This document shows, one piece after another, positions 1 through 5,603 of a stretch of DNA of 5,603 nucleotides. A program made the position numbers and the translations under genes. Within the stretch, counting starts at the first letter, position 1, and every line of letters starts with the position of its first letter. Under the pieces are notes generated by a model. It had not been told where the DNA came from and made no database searches. It saw only the letters and a list, made by a program, of their open reading frames with translations. The DNA comes from JARROD01 sp037384225 (GTDB lineage Bacteria > Pseudomonadota > Gammaproteobacteria > Pseudomonadales > Cellvibrionaceae), in the NCBI GenBank assembly GCA_037384225.1, contig JARROD010000399.1, positions 1 through 5,603 of the forward strand. The letters run 5' to 3'.

Positions 1-88
1 TTTCCAGGTATCACAGTAATATTTTTAAACAGATGACCAGAATTTTCAGTGACAAAAGTTGGTCAGGCGGGAAAATGAAGGCGAGTAT
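1..88. other. Flank with no recognisable gene
   Basis: This stretch lies downstream of the small disrupted minus-strand gene. The only structure I see is a 6-bp inverted repeat, TGACCA at 34-39 and TGGTCA at 60-65, with a 20-base loop. It lacks a T-tract and does not look like a terminator. An 11-base palindrome at 88-98 overlaps the stop codon of the small gene. Confidence 0.4.
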
Positions 89-314
89 TCATTGAATAAT
101 GTGCCGTAGGAAGGCGTCTTGATTATGTTGATCGACCAAGTAATGATCTATGATTTTGAGCCCCGCAATTTCCACCTCTTCCTGGTACTTCGGCAGCAGG
201 GAACGCTCTGCCCAGGCATCCAATTTTTATCCCGATCAGTTCCTAAGGCTTCAGTCCTAGAAATTCCGTCCACCAGATGACGTTCAAGAATCGATTTATA
301 TTGGCTTTGTTCAT
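89..314 (-). pseudogene. Small disrupted gene, unknown product
   Basis: Two overlapping minus-strand frames read like parts of one small protein. The ATG at 314-312 follows an AGGTGGG ribosome-binding-like sequence. Adding one A in the AAA at 308-306 and one A in the A5 run at 228-224 gives a continuous 75-residue frame (226 + 2 = 228 bases, including the TGA at 91-89). The product would be hydrophilic and charged, with two similar stretches, LERHLVDGI near residue 10 and IDHYLVDQH near residue 56. Without these corrections, the ATG frame stops after 23 codons. I do not recognise a family. Both breaks lie in A-runs, so gene decay and homopolymer sequencing error are equally possible. The reconstruction is inference and the coding status is uncertain. 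Confidence 0.33.
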
Positions 315-323
315 CGTTTCGCC

Positions 324-334
324 CACCTAAGGTG
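324..334 (-). promoter_or_regulatory. Hairpin over the small gene's ribosome-binding site
   Basis: On the minus strand CACC-TTA-GGTG forms a 4-bp stem with a 3-base loop. Its 3' arm supplies the AGGTGGG that would serve as ribosome-binding site for the ATG at 314. The stem is short, so any control by sequestration is speculative. Confidence 0.25.
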
Positions 335-355
335 CTAACCGAGCCGGTCCGAGGA

Positions 356-420
356 GGCGAAGTCCCTCCAGAGACACGCCGTAAACCCTTCCCTGGGGGC
401 TCGCTTGCGGCATCCCTGCC
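356..420 (-). other. Cluster of three GGA-loop hairpins (intergenic RNA element)
   Basis: Read on the minus strand, three short hairpins follow one another. At 420-409 the stem GGCA/TGCC closes a GGGA tetraloop. At 401-384 the stem AGCCC/GGGTT (one G-T wobble) closes the loop CCAGGGAA. At 375-362 the stem GTCTC/GGGAC (one T-G wobble) closes the loop TGGA and sits inside an outer GGCG/CGCC stem (380-377 with 359-356). Each loop displays GGA, the core recognised by CsrA/RsmA-family regulators when it lies in a hairpin loop. From memory, similar strings recur between genes in pseudomonads and marine gammaproteobacteria, so this may be one copy of a dispersed repeat; only one copy is in this window. 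It lies just upstream of the small disrupted gene, in the same direction. Confidence 0.5.
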
Positions 421-483
421 ATGCAACGTCGTCGCGCCCCTGTTGTTAAAGGAAGGGGGAACAAAAATTGACGCACTCTGCAC

Positions 484-748
484 ACCTAAATCTCAAACGC
501 TTTGGGTATAGTATGGCCAGTGTCAATTTCTGAAGCTGTAAAGAAGACGGATTAATAAAATATTTTTAATTTTGACGTGTGATTTGAATAATTAATTTTA
601 AGGAAGTTTTTTAAAAAATTGCTGTTGTGTTTTTTTAATTGAAAATAGTTATAGGTGCGTATGAAATGTCGTTGAATGAAATCTTAAAATGAAATTGCTT
701 TAATTGCATTATTAAAGTTTTCGCGAACAAAACTACCAGTTGATGCCG
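484..748. other. AT-rich intergenic stretch without a gene
   Basis: Long A and T runs dominate and every frame is interrupted. I found no start with a convincing ribosome-binding site and no tRNA-like structure. A TATAGT near 507-512 on the + strand resembles a -10 element but has no good -35. One arm (705-713) of a 9-bp inverted repeat lies here; its partner overlaps the promoter at 772-777. Confidence 0.5.
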
Positions 749-777
749 TTGTATTGAACTGAAAATTAACGAATAAT
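749..777 (+). promoter_or_regulatory. Candidate sigma-70 promoter
   Basis: TTGTAT at 749-754 and AATAAT at 772-777 are separated by exactly 17 bases. The -10 matches the consensus at five of six positions and the -35 at four of six. Transcription would start near 784 and meet the intrinsic terminator at 815-851. AT-rich background produces such matches by chance, so the nearby terminator is the main support. Confidence 0.4.
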
Positions 778-783
778 GCAGAC

Positions 784-851
784 ACGGTTTTTTTCAGTCC
801 GCTTAGGCTTTTTACCCCATTCGTCTACTCCATGGCGACTGGGGTTTTTTT
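784..851 (+). ncRNA. Candidate small RNA of about 68 nt
   Basis: A promoter-like pair immediately upstream and a strong rho-independent terminator bound this short segment, which has no useful reading frame. The 5' part is single-stranded-looking and contains two T-rich runs (787-794 and 809-813); the 3' half is the terminator hairpin. That arrangement fits a short regulatory RNA, or the attenuated leader of a gene that has since been lost. I do not recognise a known family. The minus-strand tct remnant ends about 30 bases beyond it, tail to tail. Confidence 0.35.
815..851 (+). terminator. Rho-independent terminator
   Basis: CCCCATTCGTC at 815-825 pairs with GGCGACTGGGG at 834-844, giving an 11-position stem with one mismatch and one G-T wobble around an 8-base loop. 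Seven T residues (845-851) follow directly. The T-tract is on the + strand only, so it does not serve the minus-strand genes to its right. Confidence 0.8.
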
Positions 852-880
852 ATAGTATGTTCCTTGGATAATGGCGACTA

Positions 881-1186
881 TCAAATTGCGCCGGATTGTG
901 GTGGCGTTTTTCTACTGCGCAGGAAGTCCGCCAAGGGTACTGCCAGGAGGGTCACCGATACCAGAAAAATGCAGAGGGTCAAAGGCCTTTCCCACAGGAA
1001 GTTCAGAGATCCGTCGGAGATCATCATGGCGCGGCGGAAATTGCGTTCGATCATGTCGCCCAGATTGCGCTCGGTTGCGATTAGAAATCCCAGGGGTTCC
1101 ATCACTATGGCGTAGAGGTTCATCAAAACCAATAGCCCCAGAATGCGCGCGAGGTTGGCACGGGCGGAGCCGCCGGCGACCTTCAC
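881..1186 (-). pseudogene. TctB-TctA deletion remnant (tripartite tricarboxylate transporter)
   Basis: The intact system is a three-part transporter: the periplasmic binding protein TctC, the small membrane protein TctB and the large permease TctA, which take up tricarboxylates and similar organic acids. This 101-codon frame (GTG start at 1186) holds two pieces. Residues 11-38 resemble the last part of TctB, a hydrophobic helix ending in the family-like EPLGFLIAT. Residues 42-101 match the conserved TctA C-terminal signature: GDMIERNFRRAMMISDG, then F..RP, a final hydrophobic helix, a basic tail and a stop. Residues 39-42 (about 1072-1060) mark the apparent junction. The frame stays open upstream to 1243, just behind the stop of the next gene, so more TctB-derived sequence may be present. 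TctC and most of TctA are absent. The TctA match is firm; the TctB match is weaker because it rests on a short hydrophobic stretch. Confidence 0.65.
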
Positions 1187-1243
1187 CAGTCGCGGATCTG
1201 TCCGGATAGTGTCCGCAACACGATGGGCGTGGGTCGTCCGAAG

Positions 1244-1843
1244 CTATTGAGGTGTGGGGCGTTTGTATGCAACCAGCTTCTGATCAGGCATGGGGAAGAT
1301 ATCGCCGTCGGCAACATGAGAGAGCACCCAGCGTTCCAGGCTGGAGTAAGAGCCGCCCAGTGAATTGTTGGGAATCCCCTTGAGAGTCTGGTATTGCAAA
1401 TTGCTTAGCTGGCTATATTTCAGGACTGGCCAGGTACGCGCCCAGAACTGCAATCCGAAATTGTCTCCATAGATCTGTAACACATAGTTCTTGTCGAAAT
1501 AGTTCGACGACAGATTGACCACCAGCATTTCAAAAAAATTGGCAGCGCTGTGGATAGCCTGCGCCTGCTCCATAGAGAGATCTTCAACCACGGCTCTGAG
1601 ATTTTTCAGGTTGGCAACCATTTCCGGGCCGCACACATTGGCCGCCTTGTAAACCTGCATGGCTTCATTCAGCTCCCGCTCGGCGCTGTAAAGTAAGTTG
1701 ATAAACTCGGGGCGGGTAAAGGGATCGTAGTTAGCGATAAAGTTCACGGTTCTGTCCATTTTCCGGCTCTTTTCCGCGAGAGTCAGGTAATTGGTGGCCA
1801 TCCAGCCGGCGACTTCGGGGTGGCGTATTTCAATTCTTTTCAT
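1244..1843 (-). CDS. Hypothetical protein, 199 residues
   Basis: I do not recognise this protein. It begins with ATG at 1843 and ends with TAG at 1246-1244. It has no signal peptide and no membrane segment, so it is probably cytoplasmic. Residues 20-130 look mainly helical and are rich in Asn, Glu and Leu (LLYSAERELNEAMQVYKAAN, then AVVEDLSMEQAQAIHSAANF). The C-terminal third is richer in aromatic, Gly and Ser residues. No metal-binding or nucleotide-binding motif is visible. There is no strong ribosome-binding site before the ATG; a small CTGAC/GTCAG hairpin lies at 1850-1865. Upstream on the minus strand, TATGCT near 1877 is a possible but weak -10. The tct remnant follows in the same frame after the stop, so the deletion may have brought the two together. 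Codon regularity and length argue for a real gene. Confidence 0.65.
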   Translation of the reverse strand: MKRIEIRHPEVAGWMATNYLTLAEKSRKMDRTVNFIANYDPFTRPEFINLLYSAERELNEAMQVYKAANVCGPEMVANLKNLRAVVEDLSMEQAQAIHSAANFFEMLVVNLSSNYFDKNYVLQIYGDNFGLQFWARTWPVLKYSQLSNLQYQTLKGIPNNSLGGSYSSLERWVLSHVADGDIFPMPDQKLVAYKRPTPQ

Positions 1844-2108
1844 CGGTGGCTGACTTTCAGGTCAGATAGCATAGCATTGTTACAGGTCGCCTTTCAGCAA
1901 GACCCGACTCTTTTCATCGATGGCCGCAGTTACGCAGTGTTTGTATTTTAGATCACGAATAAAATGTGAAAAACAAAGTAAACCCGCTGCTTAAGTTAAA
2001 ACTAGTTCTGCTAAGAGCGCAGTATTTTCCAAAAAATTGCCCTGGTTTCGGATTAATTACTTTTTTTATTCCCTTTTGTTATGCATTATAAGGCAGTTTT
2101 TAGGATGG
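1844..2108. other. Divergent intergenic region
   Basis: This stretch separates the divergent 199-residue gene and the GGDEF-EAL gene. It has no credible reading frame. A short CTGC/GCAG inverted repeat near 2009-2023 and a T-rich run around 2053-2080 are the only visible features; the T-rich run could act as an upstream promoter element for the GGDEF-EAL gene. Confidence 0.4.
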
Positions 2109-2117
2109 TGGTATAAT
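2109..2117 (+). promoter_or_regulatory. Extended -10 promoter of the GGDEF-EAL gene
   Basis: TGG followed by TATAAT is a perfect extended -10 element (TGn-TATAAT). No good -35 is found at 16-18 bases upstream, which fits extended -10 promoters, and the DNA before it is T-rich. Transcription would begin near 2124 and leave a leader of about 93 bases before the ATG at 2217. Confidence 0.6.
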
Positions 2118-2165
2118 GGTTTCGGTAAATGAATAGGTGGTATTGGTGTAAATCTGTACTTGTGA

Positions 2166-2203
2166 CTTCTCGGCGGCGCAACGGGCAGTATTGCGGCGAG
2201 AAG
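2166..2203 (+). promoter_or_regulatory. Leader hairpin upstream of the GGDEF-EAL start codon
   Basis: CTTCTCG (2166-2172) pairs with CGAGAAG (2197-2203), and inside it CGCAA (2177-2181) pairs with TTGCG (2191-2195). The result is 7 + 5 bp with an asymmetric internal loop and a 9-base terminal loop. The 3' arm contains the purine-rich GAGAAG, and the weak ribosome-binding site (AAGAAG, 2201-2206) begins inside it. The hairpin could therefore modulate translation initiation. No T-tract follows, so it is not a terminator. Confidence 0.5.
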
Positions 2204-2216
2204 AAGTGGCGCACAT

Positions 2217-3998
2217 ATGATCAATAAGTCGTTAGAGTATTTGTTGGTGGACATTGCACCTATGCCATGGCATAAACCGGTACTCAGAAAAATCAGTGTG
2301 TCGGGAGTGATGGCCGTCTTTGAAATATTTCTCCTTGGTGCGCTATTTGCCTCCTGTATCTCCAGTGCCTGGCAGCGGCAAAATTATCTTGTCGTCGGCG
2401 GCGCAATGGCGCTTTATATTTCGATGCTGGGGATTTTATGGTTCGGCCTCAAGCGTTGGGTGTGGGGTCTGACACTGTTGCTGGCTACCCTGGCCCTGAC
2501 GCTGTTGTGCATTTTTTCTCCCTCATTTTTTCATCCGGCAGTGTCAATCAATATCGGTGATGTCTACACCCAGAATCTGCTCTTTTTAATGCTCAATATC
2601 CTGCTTCCATTGGCGGTTTTTAAGCTTATGTCAGTCTGGATGCTAACGGGTGAAAGTGCTGTGCCGGCGCACAAGCGCACGAGGTACGAGCGGCAAAAAC
2701 ACTATCTGAAATACTATGACTCTCTGACTCGCCTTCCGAACCGACATCACCTGCTCTCAGAATTGGGCAACCAGGTGGCGCGAGCGATGACCAGTCAGAC
2801 CCAGTTTGCAGTGATGACAATTCGCGTGAATTACTTCCGTTACATCGATCAAAAATACGGCTCAGTAATAGGTGATGTATTGCTCAATACGATCGCGACC
2901 AATATGCGCCAGCTAACCCGTGGGCACTTTATGCTGGTCAGATTGCGGGGCGTCGTTTTTTGCCTGGTCAGCAAGTGTTACGAGGATTGTCGACAGGTCC
3001 GTGAAGCGGTGGATGCATTGTACACACAGCTACCGGCGGTATTGACAATCAAAGATCTGGATATTCATCTCTCTTATTGCTGTGGCGTATCCGTATGCCC
3101 CGGCAACAGCGTGCAGCCTGAGGAATTGGTTAAGCAAAGCGAAAGAGCGCTGGATTTGAGTCGTAGCGTTTTTTCTGTCAAGCCGGTTTTTTTCGATAGT
3201 TATTTGAATGCGAAGCGCAATACTCAGATAGAAGTTGAAATACAATTGAAAAAAGCCTTGCGAAAAGCGGCTTTTTATACCGTGTTTCAACCCAAGGTAT
3301 TACATGACGGCACCATTGTCGGCGCTGAAGCTTTGGTGCGTATGGACGAGCAGTTGGGGGATGTGGTGGGGCCGGATCTGTTTATACCGGCGGCGGAGCG
3401 ATGCGGATTGATCGACGAACTTGAACAGCTGGTAATCGTGCGGCTGTGCCGTTTTATTCGCGGCCATTTGAACAACGGAATTAAGCTAGTGCCGATAGCC
3501 ATCAATATCTCCTCCCGAACCATTTGCAATAGGGGGTATGCTGACAACATCATTGACACGATTACGGAGCACAAGATTCCCCCGGCGCAGATTGAGCTGG
3601 AGATCACTGAAACCAGTCTGATGACAGGCAAAGATGTGGCGCTGCAAAATCTGATCAAACTGCGGCATTTCGGCATCGCAATCAGTATTGACGATTTTGG
3701 CAGTGGCTATTCATCCTTGGGGAAAATCATCGATATGCCGGTTTCAACCCTGAAAATAGATCGGTCGTTTTTGCGGGAGGTTCCCAATGACCGCAACCGC
3801 GTTACGCTTATCCGCACTATTATCAACCTCGGCAAACAGCTCAATATGCGGTTGGTCGCTGAAGGGGTGGAAAGGCCCGAGCAACTCGCTTTCCTGCATA
3901 GCGAAGGGTGCGATTTTTATCAAGGGTTTTATTTCTTCAAGCCAATGCTGGAGAGCGAGTTTAATAAATTGGTCTGTAAAGATTATTCGACTCAGTGA
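2217..3998 (+). CDS. Membrane-anchored GGDEF-EAL protein, probable c-di-GMP phosphodiesterase
   Basis: The 593-residue product should hydrolyse the second messenger cyclic di-GMP at the inner membrane. Four hydrophobic segments (about 31-52, 56-76, 82-103 and 119-142) form an N-terminal membrane sensor that I cannot assign to a named family. The GGDEF domain starts at DSLTRLPNR (168-176), but its signature site reads RLRGVVF (242-248) instead of RLGGDEF. The acidic metal residue early in the domain is also lost (VNYF, 204-207), and no RxxD inhibitory site is seen, so cyclase activity is unlikely. The EAL domain is complete: E371 in EALVR, N430, E462 and E465 in LEITE, D492-D493 in DDFGSGYSSL, K513, E549 and E552 in AEGVE, and Q569. 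An inactive GGDEF next to an active EAL often acts as a regulatory domain that may bind GTP. The ATG at 2217 is preferred for its leader; the ATG at 2262, preceded by GGTGGA, is an alternative. The gene appears monocistronic. Confidence 0.93.
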   Translation: MINKSLEYLLVDIAPMPWHKPVLRKISVSGVMAVFEIFLLGALFASCISSAWQRQNYLVVGGAMALYISMLGILWFGLKRWVWGLTLLLATLALTLLCIFSPSFFHPAVSINIGDVYTQNLLFLMLNILLPLAVFKLMSVWMLTGESAVPAHKRTRYERQKHYLKYYDSLTRLPNRHHLLSELGNQVARAMTSQTQFAVMTIRVNYFRYIDQKYGSVIGDVLLNTIATNMRQLTRGHFMLVRLRGVVFCLVSKCYEDCRQVREAVDALYTQLPAVLTIKDLDIHLSYCCGVSVCPGNSVQPEELVKQSERALDLSRSVFSVKPVFFDSYLNAKRNTQIEVEIQLKKALRKAAFYTVFQPKVLHDGTIVGAEALVRMDEQLGDVVGPDLFIPAAERCGLIDELEQLVIVRLCRFIRGHLNNGIKLVPIAINISSRTICNRGYADNIIDTITEHKIPPAQIELEITETSLMTGKDVALQNLIKLRHFGIAISIDDFGSGYSSLGKIIDMPVSTLKIDRSFLREVPNDRNRVTLIRTIINLGKQLNMRLVAEGVERPEQLAFLHSEGCDFYQGFYFFKPMLESEFNKLVCKDYSTQ

Positions 3999-4059
3999 GA
4001 GATAGCGGCTAAAGTACGCTTTTCCTTCAGGGAACAACCGCCCTTTGTTGTTTAGACGC

Positions 4060-4097
4060 TGTGCCTACCTCCGGATGGCCGTCGGATCGAAGGCACA
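4060..4097. other. Intergenic hairpin between the GGDEF-EAL gene and asnS
   Basis: TGTGCCT (4060-4066) pairs with AGGCACA (4091-4097), and inside it TCCG (4070-4073) pairs with CGGA (4083-4086). No T-tract follows on either strand, so it is not a canonical intrinsic terminator. It may stabilise the 3' end of the upstream transcript or structure the region before asnS. Confidence 0.4.
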
Positions 4098-4151
4098 AAT
4101 ACCCCGGGTTATTGAGAAGTTACAAATAAAAAGGGCGTTACAAACAAAGTT

Positions 4152-4157
4152 TATAGA
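4152..4157 (+). promoter_or_regulatory. Possible -10 element of asnS
   Basis: TATAGA lies 31 bases before the asnS ATG. No good -35 is found at the usual spacing, and TTGAGA at 4112-4117 is too far away to pair with it. The assignment is weak and rests on position and AT content. Confidence 0.25.
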
Positions 4158-4188
4158 TCAGGTCAAATAGTTTGGGAGTCGCTATACA

Positions 4189-5576
4189 ATGAGCACAACG
4201 CAGAACATCGTGTCTGTTGCCGACCTGTTGCTGGGTCGAGTGGAACTGGGCGGGCAGGTAATGGTAAAGGGCTGGGTTCGCAGCCGCCGCACGTCAAAAG
4301 CCGGTTTTTCTTTTATTGCCCTTTATGATGGATCCTGTTTCGAGCCGGTGCAGATCGTTGCCCCCGAGGGGTTGGAAAACTATGTTTCCGATGTGTTGAA
4401 ATTGGGCACTGGTTGCGCCCTGGTCGCCAGCGGCCGGCTGGTGGCGTCAGAGGGGAAGGGGCAGACCGTGGAATTACAGGCCGAATCCATCAATGTGGTA
4501 GGTTGGGTGGATGACCCGGAAGCCTACCCGGTGGCGAAAAAGCGCCATACCTTCGAATACCTGCGCACCCAGGCGCATCTGCGGCCGCGCACAAATGCCT
4601 TTGGCGCCATCACCCGGCTGCGCAGTACGCTGGCCAACGCCATTCACAATTACTTTCACAGCAACGGCTTTCACTGGGTCAACACACCGATCATTACTTC
4701 CAGCGACTGCGAAGGCGCCGGCGAGCTGTTTCGGGTCTCAACGCTGGATCTGGCCAACCTGCCGCGGGGTTCTGACGGGCAAGTGGATCACCGCGAGGAT
4801 TTTTTCGGTCCGGACAACTCAACCTGGAAGCCTACTGCCTGGCCATGTCCAAGGTGTATACCTTCGGGCCGACGTTCCGGGCCGAGAACTCCAATACCAG
4901 CCGTCATTTGGCCGAATTCTGGATGGTGGAGCCGGAAATTGCGTTTGCCGATCTGGACGATGATGCGGCGCTGGCGGAAGACTTTCTGAAAGTCTGTTGC
5001 AAGACTGTGCTGGACCAGCGTGAGGACGATATGGCGTTTTTTGCCCAACGGGTTAATAAAGAGGCGATAGCGCGGTTGGAGCGGGTGGTCAACAATGCGT
5101 TTGTACATCTCGACTATTCCGAAGCCATAGCGATTTTACAGCGCAGCGGCAGGGCGTTTGAGTTCCCGGTGAGTTGGGGGGTCGATCTGGCCTCGGAGCA
5201 CGAACGCTACCTCTGTGAGGAGCATGTCAAAGGCCCGATGGTGGTGAAAAACTACCCCAAGGACATCAAGGCTTTTTATATGCGTCTGAACGACGATGAA
5301 AAAACCGTCGCGGCGATGGACGTGCTGGCCCCCGGCATCGGTGAAATTATCGGTGGCAGTCAGCGTGAGGAGCGTCTGAGTGTGCTCGATGCGCGGATAC
5401 CGGATGAAACGATGCGCAAGCATCTGTGGTGGTATCGTGATCTGCGTCGCTATGGCACGGTGCCCCACGCCGGCTTCGGGCTCGGGTTCGAGCGGCTATT
5501 GAGCTACATCAGCGGGATGGAAAATATCCGTGATGCGATACCCTTTCCACGCACACCCGGGTTGGCGCCTTTTTAA
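4189..5576 (+). pseudogene. asnS: Asparaginyl-tRNA synthetase, frameshifted by an internal deletion
   Basis: AsnRS charges tRNA-Asn with asparagine in the cytoplasm as a class IIb synthetase. Residues 1-207 from the ATG at 4189 (GGGAG ribosome-binding site at 4174-4178) match the family: the OB-fold anticodon-binding domain (about 15-105, with KGWVRSRR and YDGSCFEPVQ), then LRPRTN, motif 1 (about 148-170) and GELFRVSTLDL. After FFG (205-207) the frame is lost and runs through unrelated residues to a stop at 4987-4989. The correct sequence resumes in another frame at 4809 with SGQLN and continues to TAA at 5574-5576. This part carries motif 2 (FRAENSNTSRHLAEF from 4875), GIGEIIGGSQREERL and motif 3 (GFGLGFERL near 5472). 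Restored length would be about 469 residues, close to the 466 of E. coli AsnRS. An ATG at 4845 lies in the downstream frame but has no ribosome-binding site, so re-initiation is doubtful. Family identity is certain; loss of function is inferred. Confidence 0.9.
4807..4811 (+). other. asnS: Deletion junction inside asnS
   Basis: GGT (glycine of FFG, upstream frame) abuts TCC (serine of SGQLN, downstream frame), sharing one T. In the E. coli enzyme, as I recall it, seven residues (KESFLTV) stand between these two points. Their loss plus the shared base means about 22 bases are missing, which both removes part of the amino-acid-binding core and shifts the frame. The T6 run at 4800-4805 cannot explain the missing residues. 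Confidence 0.75.
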
Positions 5577-5603
5577 AACGACTTATTTTAGCGTGTGTTA
5601 TTT

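Noticed and set aside
148..483. 111-codon minus-strand open frame across the hairpin cluster
   Set aside because: Its first two thirds are structured GC-rich intergenic sequence with low-complexity translation. Only the part after about 300 is plausibly coding, and it then leaves the better frame at the A5 run.
661..700. Tiny reading frame (ATG near 666, eight codons) in the AT-rich stretch
   Set aside because: There is no ribosome-binding site and the length is what chance would give.
864..1209. Overlapping + strand open frames opposite the tct remnant
   Set aside because: They are rich in Arg, Ser and Pro, have no ribosome-binding site, and lie antisense to a frame with clear TctA similarity.
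4033..4053. AACAAC/GTTGTT hairpin as terminator of the GGDEF-EAL gene
   Set aside because: The stem is only six pairs, mostly A-T, and is followed by just one extra T, too weak for a confident intrinsic terminator.
4800..4811. Programmed frameshift at the T6 run in asnS
   Set aside because: Slippage would change the frame but could not supply the roughly seven conserved residues that are missing.
4474..5468. Long minus-strand open frames inside asnS and several inside the GGDEF-EAL gene
   Set aside because: They are antisense shadows of strongly conserved coding sequence and have no starts with ribosome-binding sites.
4845..5576. Separate functional gene starting at the internal ATG
   Set aside because: The ATG lies inside the conserved AsnRS core, has no ribosome-binding site, and the fragment lacks the anticodon-binding domain and motif 1.

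Overview
The window looks like chromosomal DNA from a gammaproteobacterium. The split asparaginyl-tRNA synthetase reads very like the enterobacterial protein, and base composition is moderate except for an AT-rich intergenic stretch. A Cellvibrio/Teredinibacter/marine-gamma type host is a guess from sequence style, not something the window proves.

Layout. Positions 1-480 hold, on the minus strand, a GGA-exposing hairpin cluster followed by a small degraded gene. Positions 484-748 are AT-rich and carry no gene that I can see. Next comes a compact + strand unit, a promoter-like pair at 749-777 and a strong intrinsic terminator at 815-851, which could make a small RNA of about 68 nt. On the minus strand, 1843-1244 encodes an unrecognised 199-residue protein. 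Directly behind it in the same frame, after a stop codon, lies a remnant (1186-881) that appears to join the membrane part of TctB to the C-terminus of TctA, as a deletion inside a tripartite tricarboxylate transporter operon would leave.

From 2109 the + strand has an extended -10 promoter, a leader with a hairpin close to the start codon, and an intact gene (2217-3998). Its product is a membrane-anchored GGDEF-EAL protein with a degenerate GGDEF site and a complete set of EAL catalytic residues, so it is probably a c-di-GMP phosphodiesterase. After a 190-base gap comes asnS (4189-5576), broken near 4809 by what looks like a 22-base deletion that shifts the frame and removes part of the active-site core.

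How the parts relate. Only the GGDEF-EAL gene and the 199-residue gene look intact. Three loci (the small gene at 89-314, tctBA and asnS) look disrupted. Either this is a decaying genomic segment or the underlying assembly has errors; the tctBA junction and the asnS deletion are not simple homopolymer miscalls. There is no CRISPR array, insertion sequence, tRNA or rRNA, and I see no clear novel multi-gene system. The most promising non-coding signals are the GGA hairpin cluster and the candidate small RNA.
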